Positions 1 to 12,031 of a DNA stretch of 64,000 nucleotides are shown here, piece by piece. Position numbers and translations under genes: made by a program. The notes below the pieces were generated by a model. It ran no database searches, was not told where the DNA came from, and saw only the letters and a list, made by a program, of their open reading frames with translations. Within the stretch, counting starts at the first letter, position 1; the number at the start of each line of letters is the position of its first letter. The DNA lies in assembly GCF_027744825.2 (NCBI RefSeq), contig NC_071350.1, positions 434,001-498,000 on the forward strand, given 5' to 3'. Origin of the DNA: Synchiropus splendidus. Its lineage: Eukaryota; Chordata; Actinopteri; Syngnathiformes; Callionymidae.

Positions 1-24
1 TGCATTGTGCCATAACTTTTCAGG

Positions 25-32
25 GAAGCTTC
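25..32. other. GAAGCTTC palindrome in nearly every monomer (HindIII site)
   Basis: An eight-base palindrome containing AAGCTT lies at bases 26-33 of the monomer and is present in almost all copies, so cutting at AAGCTT would reduce the array to a 188-bp ladder. I noticed it broken at four places: 'gaagtttc' at 4165 and 57371, 'ggacgcttc' at 39131, and 'ggtagcttc' at 60000. It probably reflects the monomer consensus; no function is implied. Confidence 0.9.
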
Positions 33-187
33 AGAACATGAAATTTTAACCTCCCACTATAGCAGAAAGGGTCTTTCTAGTAGTTGCACATCAAATCTAA
101 GCTGTCTGAAGTGTTTTTCAAAAGTTATCAACACTTTTATGTTTGGCGTTCCGAAACCCACCTTATCTCAGGCTGAAAAGCGTTTTT

Positions 188-375
188 GTGCATTGTGCCA
201 TAACTTTTCAGGAAAGCTTCAGAACATGAAATTTTAACCTCCCACTATAGCAGAAAGGGTCTTTCTAGTAGTTGCACATCAAATCTAAACTGTCTGAAGT
301 GTTTTTCCAAAGTTATCAACACTTTTATGTTTGGCGTTCCGAAACCCACCTTATCTCAGGCTGAAAAGCGTTTTT
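188..375. repeat. Representative class B monomer; defines phase and diagnostic bases
   Basis: This is the first complete copy in the phase used here (base 1 = G of 'GTgcattg'). Diagnostic bases in the window are 188-189 (GT), 213 (A, in 'aggAaag'), 241 (C, in 'cctCcc'), 272 (T, in 'agtagTtgc'), 289 (A, in 'ctaaActg'), 292 (G, in 'ctGtctg'), 308 (C, in 'ttttcCaaag') and 317 (C, in 'ttatCaac'). Classes A and B differ at three of 188 positions and classes E and F at about eight, so even the most distinct classes are about 96% identical. Most copies carry the palindrome GAAGCTTC. The unit has three constant CpGs (in 'ggCGtt', 'tcCGaa' and 'agCGtt'). Confidence 0.95.
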
Positions 376-563
376 GTGCATTGTGCCATAACTTTTCAGG
401 GAAGCTTCAGAACATGAAATTTTAACCTCCCACTATAGCAGAAAGGGTCTTTCTAGTAGGTGCACATCAAATCTAAGCTGTCTGAAGTGTTTTTCGAAAG
501 TTATCAACACTTTTATGTTTGGCGTTCCGAAACCCACCTTATCTCAGGCTGAAAAGCGTTTTT
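376..563. repeat. Representative class C monomer (GTGCAC and TTCGAA variant)
   Basis: This copy has G at base 85, giving GTGCAC at 460-465, and G at base 121, giving the palindrome TTCGAA at 493-498. The two changes travel together in nearly all class C and E copies and are absent from A, B, D and F. Most C and E copies also begin with AC in place of GT, making a short inverted repeat, GCGT-tttt-ACGC, across the junction with the preceding copy (first at 932-943). These linked markers trace the higher-order repeat. No function is implied. Confidence 0.9.
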
Positions 564-3500
564 GTGCATTGTGCCATAACTTTTCAGGGAAGCTTCAGAA
601 CATGAAATTTTAACCTCCCACTATAGCAGAAAGGGTCTTTCTAGTAGTTGCACATCAAATCTAAGCTGTCTGAAGTGTTTTTCAAAAGTTATCAACACTT
701 TTATGTTTGGCGTTCCGAAACCCACCTTATCTCAGGCTGAAAAGCGTTTTTGTGCATTGTACCATAACTTTTCAGGAAAGCTTCAGAACATGAAATTTTA
801 ACCTCCCACTATAGCAGAAAGGGTCTTTCTAGTAGTTGCACATCAAATCTAAACTGTCTGAAGTGTTTTTCCAAAGTTATCAACACTTTTATGTTTGGCG
901 TTCCGAAACCCACCTTATCTCAGGCTGAAAAGCGTTTTTACGCATTGTGCCATAACTTTTCAGGGAAGCTTCAGAACATGAAATTTTAACCTCCCACTAA
1001 AGCAGAAAGGGTCTTTCTAGTAGGTGCACATCAAATCTAAGCTGTCTGAAGTGTTTTTCGAAAGTTATCAACACTTTTGTGTTTGGCGTTCCGAAACCCA
1101 CCTTATCTCAGGCTGAAAAGCGTTTTTGTGCATTGTGCCATAACTTTTCAGGGAAGCTTCAGAACATGAAATTTTAACCTCCCACTATAGCAGAAAGGGT
1201 CTTTCTAGTAGTTGCACATCAAATCTAAGCTGTCTGAAGTGTTTTTCAAAAGTTATCAACACTTTTATGTTTGGCGTTCCGAAACCCACCTTATCTCAGG
1301 CTGAAAAGCGTTTTTGTGCATTGTGCCATAACTTTTCAGGGAAGCTTCAGAACATGAAATTTTAACCTCCCACTATAGCAGAAAGGGTCTTTCTAGTAGT
1401 TGCACATCAAATCTAAACTGTCTGAAGTGTTTTTCCAAAGTTATCAACACTTTTATGTTTGGCGTTCCGAAACCCACCTTATCTCAGGCTGAAAAGCGTT
1501 TTTGTGCATTGTGCCATAACTTTTCAGGGAAGCTTCAGAACATGAAATTTTAACCTCCCACTATAGCAGAAAGGGTCTTTCTAGTAGTTGCACATCAAAT
1601 CTAAGCTGTCTGAAGTGTTTTTCAAAAGTTATCAACACTTTTATGTTTGGCGTTCCGAAACCCACCTTATCTCAGGCTGAAAAGCGTTTTTGTGCATTGT
1701 GCCATAACTTTTCAGGAAAGCTTCAGAACATGAAATTTTAACCTCCCACTATAGCAGAAAGGGTCTTTCTAGTAGTTGCACATCAAATCTAAACTGTCTG
1801 AAGTGTTTTTCCAAAGTTATCAACACTTTTATGTTTGGCGTTCCGAAACCCACCTTATCTCAGGCTGAAAAGCGTTTTTACGCATTGTGCCATAACTTTT
1901 CAGGGAAGCTTCAGAACATGAAATTTTAACCTCCCACTATAGCAGAAAGGGTCTTTCTAGTAGGTGCACATCAAATCTAAGCTCTCTGAAGTGTTTTTCG
2001 AAAGTTATCAACACTTTTATGTTTGGCGTTCCGAAACCCACCTTATCTCAGGCTGAAAAGCGTTTTTGTGCATTGTGCCATAACTTTTCAGGGAAGCTTC
2101 AGAACATGAAATTTTAACCTGCCACTATAGCAGAAAGGGTCTTTCTAGTAGTTGCACATCAAATCTAAACTGTCTGAAGTGTTTTTCCAAAGTTATTAAC
2201 ACTTTTATGTTTGGCGTTCCGAAACCCACCTTATCTCAGGCTGAAAAGCGTTTTTGTGCATTGTGCCATAACTTTTCAGGGAAGCTTCAGAACATGAAAT
2301 TTTAACCTCCCACTATAGCAGAAAGGGTCTTTCTAGTAGGTGCACATCAAATCTAAGCTGTCTGAAGTGTTTTTCGAAAGTTATCAACACTTTTATGTTT
2401 GGCGTTCCGAAACCCACCTTATCTCAGGCTGAAAAGCGTTTTTGTGCATTGTGCCATAACTTTTCAGGGAAGCTTCAGAACATGAAATTTTAACCTCCCA
2501 CTATAGCAGAAAGGGTCTTTCTAGTAGTTGCACATCAAATCTAAGCTCTCTGAAGTGTTTTTCGAAAGTTATCAACACTTTTATGTTTGGCGTTCCGAAA
2601 CCCACCTTATCTCAGGCTGAAAAGCGTTTTTGTGCATTGTGCCATAACTTTTCAGGGAAGCTTCAGAACATGAAATTTTAACCTCCCACTATAGCAGAAA
2701 GGGTCTTTCTAGTAGTTGCACATCAAATCTAAACTGTCTGAAGTGTTTTTCCAAAGTTATCAACACTTTTATGTTTGGCGTTCCGAAACCCACCTTATCT
2801 CAGGCTGAAAAGCGTTTTTACGCATTGTGCCATAACTTTTCAGGGAAGCTTCAGAACATGAAATTTTAACCTCCCACTATAGCAGAAAGGGTCTTTCTAG
2901 TAGGTGCACATCAAATCTAAGCTGTCTGAAGTGTTTTTCGAAAGTTATCAACACTTTTATGTTTGGCGTTCCGAAACCCACCTTATCTCAGGCTGAAAAG
3001 CGTTTTTGTGCATTGTGCCATAACTTTTCAGGGAAGCTTCAGAACATGAAATTTTAACCTCCCACTATAGCAGAAAGGGTCTTTCTAGTAGTTGCACATC
3101 AAATCTAAGCTCTCTGAAGTGTTTTTCGAAAGTTATCAACACTTTTATGTTTGGCGTTCCGAAACCCACCTTATCTCAGGCTGAAAAGCGTTTTTGTGCA
3201 TTGTGCCATAACTTTTCAGGGAAGCTTCAGAACATGAAATTTTAACCTGCCACTATAGCAGAAAGGGTCTTTCTAGTAGTTGCACATCAAATCTAAACTG
3301 TCTGAAGTGTTTTTCCAAAGTTATTAACACTTTTATGTTTGGCGTTCCGAAACCCACCTTATCTCAGGCTGAAAAGCGTTTTTGTGCATTGTGCCATAAC
3401 TTTTCAGGGAAGCTTCAGAACATGAAATTTTAACCTCCCACTATAGCAGAAAGGGTCTTTCTAGTAGTTGCACATCAAATCTAAACTGTCTGAAGTGTTT

Positions 3501-4135
3501 TTCCAAAGTTATCAACACTTTTATGTTTGGCGTTCCGAAACCCACCTTATCTCAGGCTGAAAAGCGTTTTTACGCATTGTGCCATAACTTTTCAGGGAAG
3601 CTTCAGAACATGAAATTTTAACCTCCCACTATAGCAGAAAGGGTCTTTCTAGTAGGTGCACATCAAATCTAAGCTGTCTGAAGTGTTTTTCGAAAGTTAT
3701 CAACACTTTTATGTTTGGCGTTCCGAAACCCACCTTATCTCAGGCTGAAAAGCGTTTTTGTGCATTGTGCCATAACTTTTCAGGGAAGCTTCAGAACATG
3801 AAATTTTAACCTCCCACTATAGCAGAAAGGGTCTTTCTAGTAGTTGCACATCAAATCTAAGCTGTCTGAAGTGTTTTTCAAAAGTTATCAACACTTTTAT
3901 GTTTGGCGTTCCGAAACCCACCTTATCTCAGGCTGAAAAGCGTTTTTGTGCATTGTGCCATAACTTTTCAGGAAAGCTTCAGAACATGAAATTTTAACCT
4001 CCCACTATAGCAGAAAGGGTCTTTCTAGTAGTTGCACATCAAATCTAAACTGTCTGAAGTGTTTTTCCAAAGTTATCAACACTTTTATGTTTGGCGTTCC
4101 GAAACCCACCTTATCTCAGGCTGAAAAGCGTTTTT

Positions 4136-5827
4136 ACGCATTGTGCCATAACTTTTCAGGGAAGTTTCAGAACATGAAATTTTAACCTCCCACTATAGCA
4201 GAAAGGGTCTTTCTAGTAGGTGCACATCAAATCTAAGCTGTCTGAAGTGTTTTTCGAAAGTTATTAACACTTTTGTGTTTGGCGTTCCGAAACCCACCTT
4301 ATCTCAGGCTGAAAAGCGTTTTTGTGCATTGTGCCATAACTTTTCAGGGAAGCTTCAGAACATGAAATTTTAACCTCCCACTATAGCAGAAAGGGTCTTT
4401 CTAGTAGTTGCACATCAAATCTAAGCTGTCTGAAGTGTTTTTCAAAAGTTATCAACACTTTTATGTTTGGCGTTCCGAAACCCACCTTATCTCAGGCTGA
4501 AAAGCGTTTTTGTGCATTGTGCCATAACTTTTCAGGAAAGCTTCAGAACATGAAATTTTAACCTCCCACTATAGCAGAAAGGGTCTTTCTAGTAGTTGCA
4601 CATCAAATCTAAACTGTCTGAAGTGTTTTTCCAAAGTTATCAACACTTTTATGTTTGGCGTTCCGAAACCCACCTTATCTCAGGCTGAAAAGCGTTTTTA
4701 CGCATTGTGCCATAACTTTTCAGGGAAGCTTCAGAACATGAAATTTTAACCTCCCACTATAGCAGAAAGGGTCTTTCTAGTAGGTGCACATCAAATCTAA
4801 GCTCTCTGAAGTGTTTTTCGAAAGTTATCAACACTTTTATGTTTGGCGTTCCGAAACCCACCTTATCTCAGGCTGAAAAGCGTTTTTGTGCATTGTGCCA
4901 TAACTTTTCAGGGAAGCTTCAGAACATGAAATTTTAACCTCCCACTATAGCAGAAAGGGTCTTTCTAGTAGTTGCACATCAAATCTAAACTGTCTGAAGT
5001 GTTTTTCCAAAGTTATTAACACTTTTATGTTTGGCGTTCCGAAACCCACCTTATCTCAGGCTGAAAAGCGTTTTTGTGCATTGTGCCATAACTTTTCAGG
5101 GAAGCTTCAGAACATGAAATTTTAACCTCCCACTATAGCAGAAAGGGTCTTTCTAGTAGTTGCACATCAAATCTAAACTGTCTGAAGTGTTTTTCCAAAG
5201 TTATCAACACTTTTATGTTTGGCGTTCCGAAACCCACCTTATCTCAGGCTGAAAAGCGTTTTTGTGCATTGTGCCATAACTTTTCAGGGAAGCTTCAGAA
5301 CATGAAATTTTAACCTCCCACTATAGCAGAAAGGGTCTTTCTAGTAGTTGCACATCAAATCTAAGCTGTCTGAAGTGTTTTTCAAAAGTTATCAACACTT
5401 TTATGTTTGGCGTTCCGAAACCCACCTTATCTCAGGCTGAAAAGCGTTTTTGTGCATTGTGCCATAACTTTTCAGGAAAGCTTCAGAACATGAAATTTTA
5501 ACCTCCCACTATAGCAGAAAGGGTCTTTCTAGTAGTTGCACATCAAATCTAAACTGTCTGAAGTGTTTTTCCAAAGTTATCAACACTTTTATGTTTGGCG
5601 TTCCGAAACCCACCTTATCTCAGGCTGAAAAGCGTTTTTGTGCATTGTGCCATAACTTTTCAGGGAAGCTTCAGAACATGAAATTTTAACCTCCCACTAT
5701 AGCAGAAAGGGTCTTTCTAGTAGTTGCACATCAAATCTAAGCTGTCTGAAGTGTTTTTCAAAAGTTATCAACACTTTTATGTTTGGCGTTCCGAAACCCA
5801 CCTTATCTCAGGCTGAAAAGCGTTTTT
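4136..5827. repeat. Nine-monomer block related to 12596 and 17490 blocks
   Basis: The order acC* A B E F' D A B A, where C* carries both 'ttattaac' and 'cttttgtg', is found again from 12596 and from 17490. The marker 'ttttgtg' lies at 4271, 12732 and 17621. The offsets are 45 monomers plus the inserted T near 12711, and 26 monomers plus the inserted C at 14616. This is a third, shorter relic of the segment duplicated at 11.1-14.5 kb and 16.0-19.4 kb. A copying origin is inferred from shared order and shared private variants. Confidence 0.8.
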
Positions 5828-7519
5828 GTGCATTGTGCCATAACTTTTCAGGAAAGCTTCAGAACATGAAATTTTAACCTCCCACTATAGCAGAAAGGGT
5901 CTTTCTAGTAGTTGCACATCAAATCTAAACTGTCTGAAGTGTTTTTCAAAAGTTATCAACACTTTTATGTTTGGCGTTCCGAAACCCACCATATCTCAGG
6001 CTGAAAAGCGTTTTTACGCATTGTGCCATAACTTTTCAGGGAAGCTTCAGAACATGAAATTTTAACCTCCCACTATAGCAGAAAGGGTCTTTCTAGTAGT
6101 TGCACATCAAATCTAAACTGTCTGAAGTGTTTTTCCAAAGTTATTAACACTTTTATGTTTGGCGTTCCGAAACCCACCTTACCTCAGGCTGAAAAGCGTT
6201 TTTGTGCATTGTGCCATAACTTTTCAGGAAAGCTTCAGAACATGAAATTTTAACCTCCCACTATAGCAGAAAGGGTCTTTCTAGTAGTTGCACATCAAAT
6301 CTAAACTGTCTGAAGTGTTTTTCCAAAGTTATCAACACTTTTATCTTTGGCGTTCCGAAACCTACCTTATCTCAGGCTGAAAAGCGTTTTTGTGCATTGT
6401 GCCATAACTTTTCAGGGAAGCTTCAGAACATGAAATTTTAACCTCCCACTATAGCAGAAAGGGTCTTTCTAGTAGTTGCACATCAAATCTAAGCTGTCTG
6501 AAGTGTTTTTCAAAAGTTATCAACACTTTTATGTTTGGCGTTCCGAAACCCACCTTATCTCAGGCTGAAAAGCGTTTTTGTGCATTGTGCCATAACTTTT
6601 CAGGAAAGCTTCAGAACATGAAATTTTAACCTCCCACTATAGCAGAAAGGGTCTTTCTAGTAGTTGCACATCAAATCTAAACTGTCTGAAGTGTTTTTCC
6701 AAAGTTATCAACACTTTTATGTTTGGCGTTCCGAAACCCACCTTATCTCAGGCTGAAAAGCGTTTTTGTGCATTGTGCCATAACTTTTCAGGGAAGCTTC
6801 AGAACATGAAATTTTAACTTCCCACTATAGCAGAAAGGGTCTTTCTAGTAGTTGCACATCAAATCTAAGCTGTCTGAAGTGTTTTTCAAAAGTTATCAAC
6901 ACTTTTATGTTTGGCGTTCCGAAACCCACCTTATCTCAGGCTGAAAAGCGTTTTTGTGCATTGTGCCATAACTTTTCAGGAAAGCTTCAGAACATGAAAT
7001 TTTAACCTCCCACTATAGCAGAAAGGGTCTTTCTAGTAGTTGCACATCAAATCTAAACTGTCTGAAGTGTTTTTCAAAAGTTATCAACACTTTTATGTTT
7101 GGCGTTCCGAAACCCACCATATCTCAGGCTGAAAAGCGTTTTTACGCATTGTGCCATAACTTTTCAGGGAAGCTTCAGAACATGAAATTTTAACCTCCCA
7201 CTATAGCAGAAAGGGTCTTTCTAGTAGTTGCACATCAAATCTAAACTGTCTGAAGTGTTTTTCCAAAGTTATTAACACTTTTATGTTTGGCGTTCCGAAA
7301 CCCACCTTATCTCAGGCTGAAAAGCGTTTTTGTGCATTGTGCCATAACTTTTCAGGAAAGCTTCAGAACATGAAATTTTAACCTCCCACTATAGCAGAAA
7401 GGGTCTTTCTAGTAGTTGCACATCAAATCTAAACTGTCTGAAGTGTTTTTCCAAAGTTATCAACACTTTTATCTTTGGCGTTCCGAAACCTACCTTATCT
7501 CAGGCTGAAAAGCGTTTTT
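5264..7519. repeat. Tandem duplication of a hexamer (2 x 1128 bp)
   Basis: Six monomers, in the order A B A B* F* B**, occur twice head to tail (5264-6391 and 6392-7519). Private markers are repeated exactly 1128 bases apart: 'accatatctc' (variant A at 5991 and 7119), 'ttatctttgg' (near 6343 and 7471), and 'cctaccttat' just after it. F* here combines an AC start with class F' features. The copies have since diverged at a few sites, for example 'ttacctcagg' near 6181 and 'aacttcccac' near 6828, each in one copy only. Head-to-tail duplication by unequal exchange is the simplest reading. Confidence 0.9.
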
Positions 7520-7895
7520 GTGCATTGTGCCATAACTTTTCAGGGAAGCTTCAGAACATGAAATTTTAACCTCCCACTATAGCAGAAAGGGTCTTTCTAG
7601 TAGTTGCACATCAAATCTAAGCTGTCTGAAGTGTTTTTCAAAAGTTATCAACACTTTTATGTTTGGCGTTCCGAAACCCACCTTATCTCAGGCTGAAAAG
7701 CGTTTTTGTGCATTGTGCCATAACTTTTCAGGGAAGCTTCAGAACATGAAATTTTAACCTGCCACTATAGCAGAAAGGGTCTTTCTAGTAGTTGCACATC
7801 AAATCTAAACTGTCTGAAGTGTTTTTCCAAAGTTATTAACACTTTTATGTTTGGCGTTCCGAAACCCACCTTATCTCAGGCTGAAAAGCGTTTTT
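7520..7895. repeat. Two linking monomers (A, F)
   Basis: One class A and one class F monomer lie between the duplicated hexamer and the tandem pentamers. No private variant was noticed. There is nothing other than satellite. Confidence 0.85.
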
Positions 7896-9775
7896 GTGCA
7901 TTGTGCCATAACTTTTCAGGGAAGCTTCAGAACATGAAATTTTAACCTCCCACTATAGCAGAAAGGGTCTTTCTAGTAGTTGCACATCAAATCTAAGCTG
8001 TCTGAAGTGTTTTTCAAAAGTTATCAACACTTTTATGATTGGCGTTCCGAAACCCACCTTATCTCAGGCTGAAAAGCGTTTTTGTGCATTGTGCCATAAC
8101 TTTTCAGGAAAGCTTCAGAACATGAAATTTTAACCTCCCACTATAGCAGAAAGGGTCTTTCTAGTAGTTGCACATCAAATCTAAACTGTCTGAAGTGTTT
8201 TTCCAAAGTTATCAACACTTTTATGTTTGGCGTTCCGAAACCCACCTTATCTCAGGCTGAAAAGCGTTTTTACGCATTGTGCCATAACTTTTCAGGGAAG
8301 CTTCAGAACATGAAATTTTAACCTCCCACTATAGCAGAAAGGGTCTTTCTAGTAGGTGCACATCAAATCTAAGCTCTCTGAAGTGTTTTTCGAAAGTTAT
8401 CAACACTTTTATGTTTGGCGTTCCGAAACCCACCTTATCTCAGGCTGAAAAGCGTTTTTGTGCATTGTGCCATAACTTTTCAGGGAAGCTTCAGAACATG
8501 AAATTTTAACCTGCCACTATAGCAGAAAGGGTCTTTCTAGTAGTTGCACATCAAATCTAAACTGTCTGAAGTGTTTTTCCAAAGTTATTAACACTTTTAT
8601 GTTTGGCGTTCCGAAACCCACCTTATCTCAGGCTGAAAAGCGTTTTTGTGCATTGTGCCATAACTTTTCAGGGAAGCTTCAGAACATGAAATTTTAACCT
8701 CCCACTATAGCAGAAAGGGTCTTTCTAGTAGTTGCACATCAAATCTAAACTGTCTGAAGTGTTTTTCAAAAGTTATCAACACTTTTATGTTTGGCGTTCC
8801 GAAACCCACCTTATCTCAGGCTGAAAAGCGTTTTTGTGCATTGTGCCATAACTTTTCAGGGAAGCTTCAGAACAAGAAATTTTAACCTCCCACTATAGCA
8901 GAAAGGGTCTTTCTAGTAGTTGCACATCAAATCTAACCTGTCTGAAGTGTTTTTCAAAAGTTATCAACACTTTTATGATTGGCGTTCCGAAACCCACCTT
9001 ATCTCAGGCTGAAAAGCGTTTTTGTGCATTGTGCCATAACTTTTCAGGAAAGCTTCAGAACATGAAATTTTAACCTCCCACTATAGCAGAAAGGGTCTTT
9101 CTAGTAGTTGCACATCAAATCTAAACTGTCTGAAGTGTATTTCCAAAGTTATCAACACTTTTATGTTTGGCGTTCCGAAACCCACCTTATCTCAGGCTGA
9201 AAAGCGTTTTTACGCATTGTGCCATAACTTTTCAGGGAAGCTTCAGAACATGAAATTTTAACCTCCCACTATAGCAGAAAGGGTCTTTCTAGTAGGTGCA
9301 CATCAAATCTAAGCTCTCTGAAGTGTTTTTCGAAAGTTATCAACACTTTTATGTTTGGCGTTCCGAAACCCACCTTATCTCAGGCTGAAAAGCGTTTTTG
9401 TGCATTGTGCCATAACTTTTCAGGGAAGCTTCAGAACATGAAATTTTAACCTGCCACTATAGCAGAAAGGGTCTTTCTAGTAGTTGCACATCAAATCTAA
9501 ACTGTCTGAAGTGTTTTTCCAAAGTTATTAACACTTTTATGTTTGGCGTTCCGAAACCCACCTTATCTCAGGCTGAAAAGCGTTTTTGTGCATTGTGCCA
9601 TAACTTTTCAGGGAAGCTTCAGAACATGAAATTTTAACCTCCCACTATAGCAGAAAGGGTCTTTCTAGTAGTTGCACATCAAATCTAAACTGTCTGAAGT
9701 GTTTTTCAAAAGTTATCAACACTTTTATGTTTGGCGTTCCGAAACCCACCTTATCTCAGGCTGAAAAGCGTTTTT
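7896..9775. repeat. Tandem A-B-E-F-D' pentamer (2 x 940 bp)
   Basis: Two successive pentamers (7896-8835 and 8836-9775) have the same class order. The private marker 'ttatgattgg' occurs in the A monomer of each, at 8033 and 8973, exactly 940 bases apart. Both D monomers carry the unusual A at base 121. The second copy has its own changes ('aacaagaaat' near 8872, 'ctaacctg' near 8936, 'gtgtatttcc' near 9137), so it was not copied again afterwards. A-B-E-F-D recurs elsewhere and is the best candidate for the basic higher-order unit of this array. Confidence 0.9.
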
Positions 9776-12031
9776 GTGCATTGTGCCATAACTTTTCAGG
9801 AAAGCTTCAGAACATGAAATTTTAACCTCCCACTATAGCAGAAAGGGTCTTTCTAGTAGTTGCACATCAAATCTAAACTGTCTGAAGTGTTTTTCCAAAG
9901 TTATCAACACTTTTATGTTTGGCGTTCCGAAACCCACCTTATCTCAGGCTGAAAAACGTTTTTGTGCATTGTGCCATAACTTTTCAGGGAAGCTTCAGAA
10001 CATGAAATTTTAACCTCCCACTATAGCAGAAAGGGTCTTTCTAGTAGTTGCACATCAAATCTAAGCTGTCTGAAGTGTTTTTCAAAAGTTATCAACACTT
10101 TTATGTTTGGCGTTCCGAAACCCACCTTATCTCAGGCTGAAAAGCGTTTTTGTGCATTGTGCCATAACTTTTCAGGAAAGCTTCAGAACATGAAATTTTA
10201 ACCTCCCACTATAGCAGAAAGGGTCTTTCTAGTAGTTGCACATCAAATCTAAACTGTCTGAAGTGTTTTTCCAAAGTTATCAACACTTTTATGTTTGGCG
10301 TTCCGAAACCCACCTTATCTCAGGCTGAAAAGCGTTTTTACGCATTGTGCCATAACTTTTCAGGGAAGCTTCAGAACATGAAATTTTAACCTCCCACTAT
10401 AGCAGAAAGGGTCTTTCTAGTAGGTGCACATCAAATCTAAGCTCTCTGAAGTGTTTTTCGAAAGTTATCAACACTTTTATGTTTGGCGTTCCGAAACCCA
10501 CCTTATCTCAGGCTGAAAAGCGTTTTTGTGCATTGTGCCATAACTTTTCAGGGAAGCTTCAGAACATGAAATTTTAACCTGCCACTATAGCAGAAAGGGT
10601 CTTTCTAGTAGTTGCACATCAAATCTAAACTGTCTGAAGTGTTTTTCCAAAGTTATTAACACTTTTATGTTTGGCGTTCCGAAACCCACCTTATCTCAGG
10701 CTGAAAAGCGTTTTTGTGCATTGTGCCATAACTTTTCAGGGAAGCTTCAGAACATGAAATTTTAACCTCCCACTATAGCAGAAAGGGTCTTTCTAGTAGT
10801 TGCACATCAAATCTAAACTGTCTGAAGTGTTTTTCCAAAGTTATTAACACTTTTATGTTTGGCGTTCCGAAACCCACCTTATCTCAGGCTGAAAAGCGTT
10901 TTTGTGCATTGTGCCATAACTTTTCAGGGAAGCTTCAGAACATGAAATTTTAACCTCCCACTATAGCAGAAAGGGTCTTTCTAGTAGTTGCACATCAAAT
11001 CTAAACTGTCTGAAGTGTTTTTCAAAAGTTATCAACACTTTTATGTTTGGCGTTCCGAAACCCACCTTATCTCAGGCTGAAAAGCGTTTTTGTGCATTGT
11101 GCCATAACTTTTCAGGAAAGCTTCAGAACATGAAATTTTAACCTCCCACTATAGCAGAAAGGGTCTTTCTAGTAGTTGCACATCAAATCTAAACTGTCTG
11201 AAGTGTTTTTCCAAAGTTATCAACACTTTTATGTTTGGCGTTCCGAAACCCACCTTATCTCAGGCTGAAAAACGTTTTTGTGCATTGTGCCATAACTTTT
11301 CAGGGAAGCTTCAGAACATGAAATTTTAACCTCCCACTATAGCAGAAAGGGTCTTTCTAGTAGTTGCACATCAAATCTAAGCTGTCTGAAGTGTTTTTCA
11401 AAAGTTATCAACACTTTTATGTTTGGCGTTCCGAAACCCACCTTATCTCAGGCTGAAAAGCGTTTTTGTGCATTGTGCCATAACTTTTCAGGAAAGCTTC
11501 AGAACATGAAATTTTAACCTCCCACTATAGCAGAAAGGGTCTTTCTAGTAGTTGCACATCAAATCTAAACTGTCTGAAGTGTTTTTCCAAAGTTATCAAC
11601 ACTTTTATGTTTGGCGTTCCGAAACCCACCTTATCTCAGGCTGAAAAGCGTTTTTACGCATTGTGCCATAACTTTTCAGGGAAGCTTCAGAACATGAAAT
11701 TTTAACCTCCCACTATAGCAGAAAGGGTCTTTCTAGTAGGTGCACATCAAATCTAAGCTCTCTGAAGTGTTTTTCGAAAGTTATCAAAACTTTTATGTTT
11801 GGCGTTCCGAAACCCACCTTATCTCAGGCTGAAAAGCGTTTTTGTGCATTGTGCCATAACTTTTCAGGGAAGCTTCAGAACATGAAATTTTAACCTGCCA
11901 CTATAGCAGAAAGGGTCTTTCTAGTAGTTGCACATCAAATCTAAACTGTCTGAAGTGTTTTTCCAAAGTTATTAACACTTTTATGTTTGGCGTTCCGAAA
12001 CCCACCTTATCTCAGGCTGAAAAGCGTTTTT
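9776..12031. repeat. Partial tandem heptamer, offset 1316 bp
   Basis: The heptamer B A B E F F' D' (9776-11091) is followed by B A B E F (11092-12031), which restarts the same order. The private change 'gaaaaacg' for 'gaaaagcg' closes the first B of each copy, at 9951 and 11267, seven monomers apart. The unit is a canonical pentamer with two extra monomers, so it probably arose by out-of-register exchange between pentamers. That history is inference. Confidence 0.85.

Larger units (their letters stand above)
1..5263. repeat. Irregular left part of the array, 28 monomers
   Basis: The order of classes is A B C A B acC A D A B E F C H D acC H F D acC A B acC A B E F' D. Short modules repeat at several offsets: C-H at 2256 and 2820 (offset 564) and D-acC at 2632 and 3384 (offset 752). 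The pair A-B followed by C or E occurs four times. Class H at 2444 and 3008 looks recombinant, with the T of class A at base 85 but the bases of class E at 105 and 121. A private change, ttttAtg to ttttGtg, marks the C copies at 940 and 4136, which are 17 monomers apart. There are no genes or non-satellite bases. Confidence 0.85.

Noticed and set aside
119..141. Promoter or ribosome binding sites upstream of the short frames
   Set aside because: AT-rich words such as 'ttttatg' recur in every monomer, so they are background of the repeat, not gene-specific signals.
932..943. Intrinsic terminator at GCGT-tttt-ACGC
   Set aside because: The stem is only four base pairs, it is not followed by a T run, and it is class-specific within a satellite.
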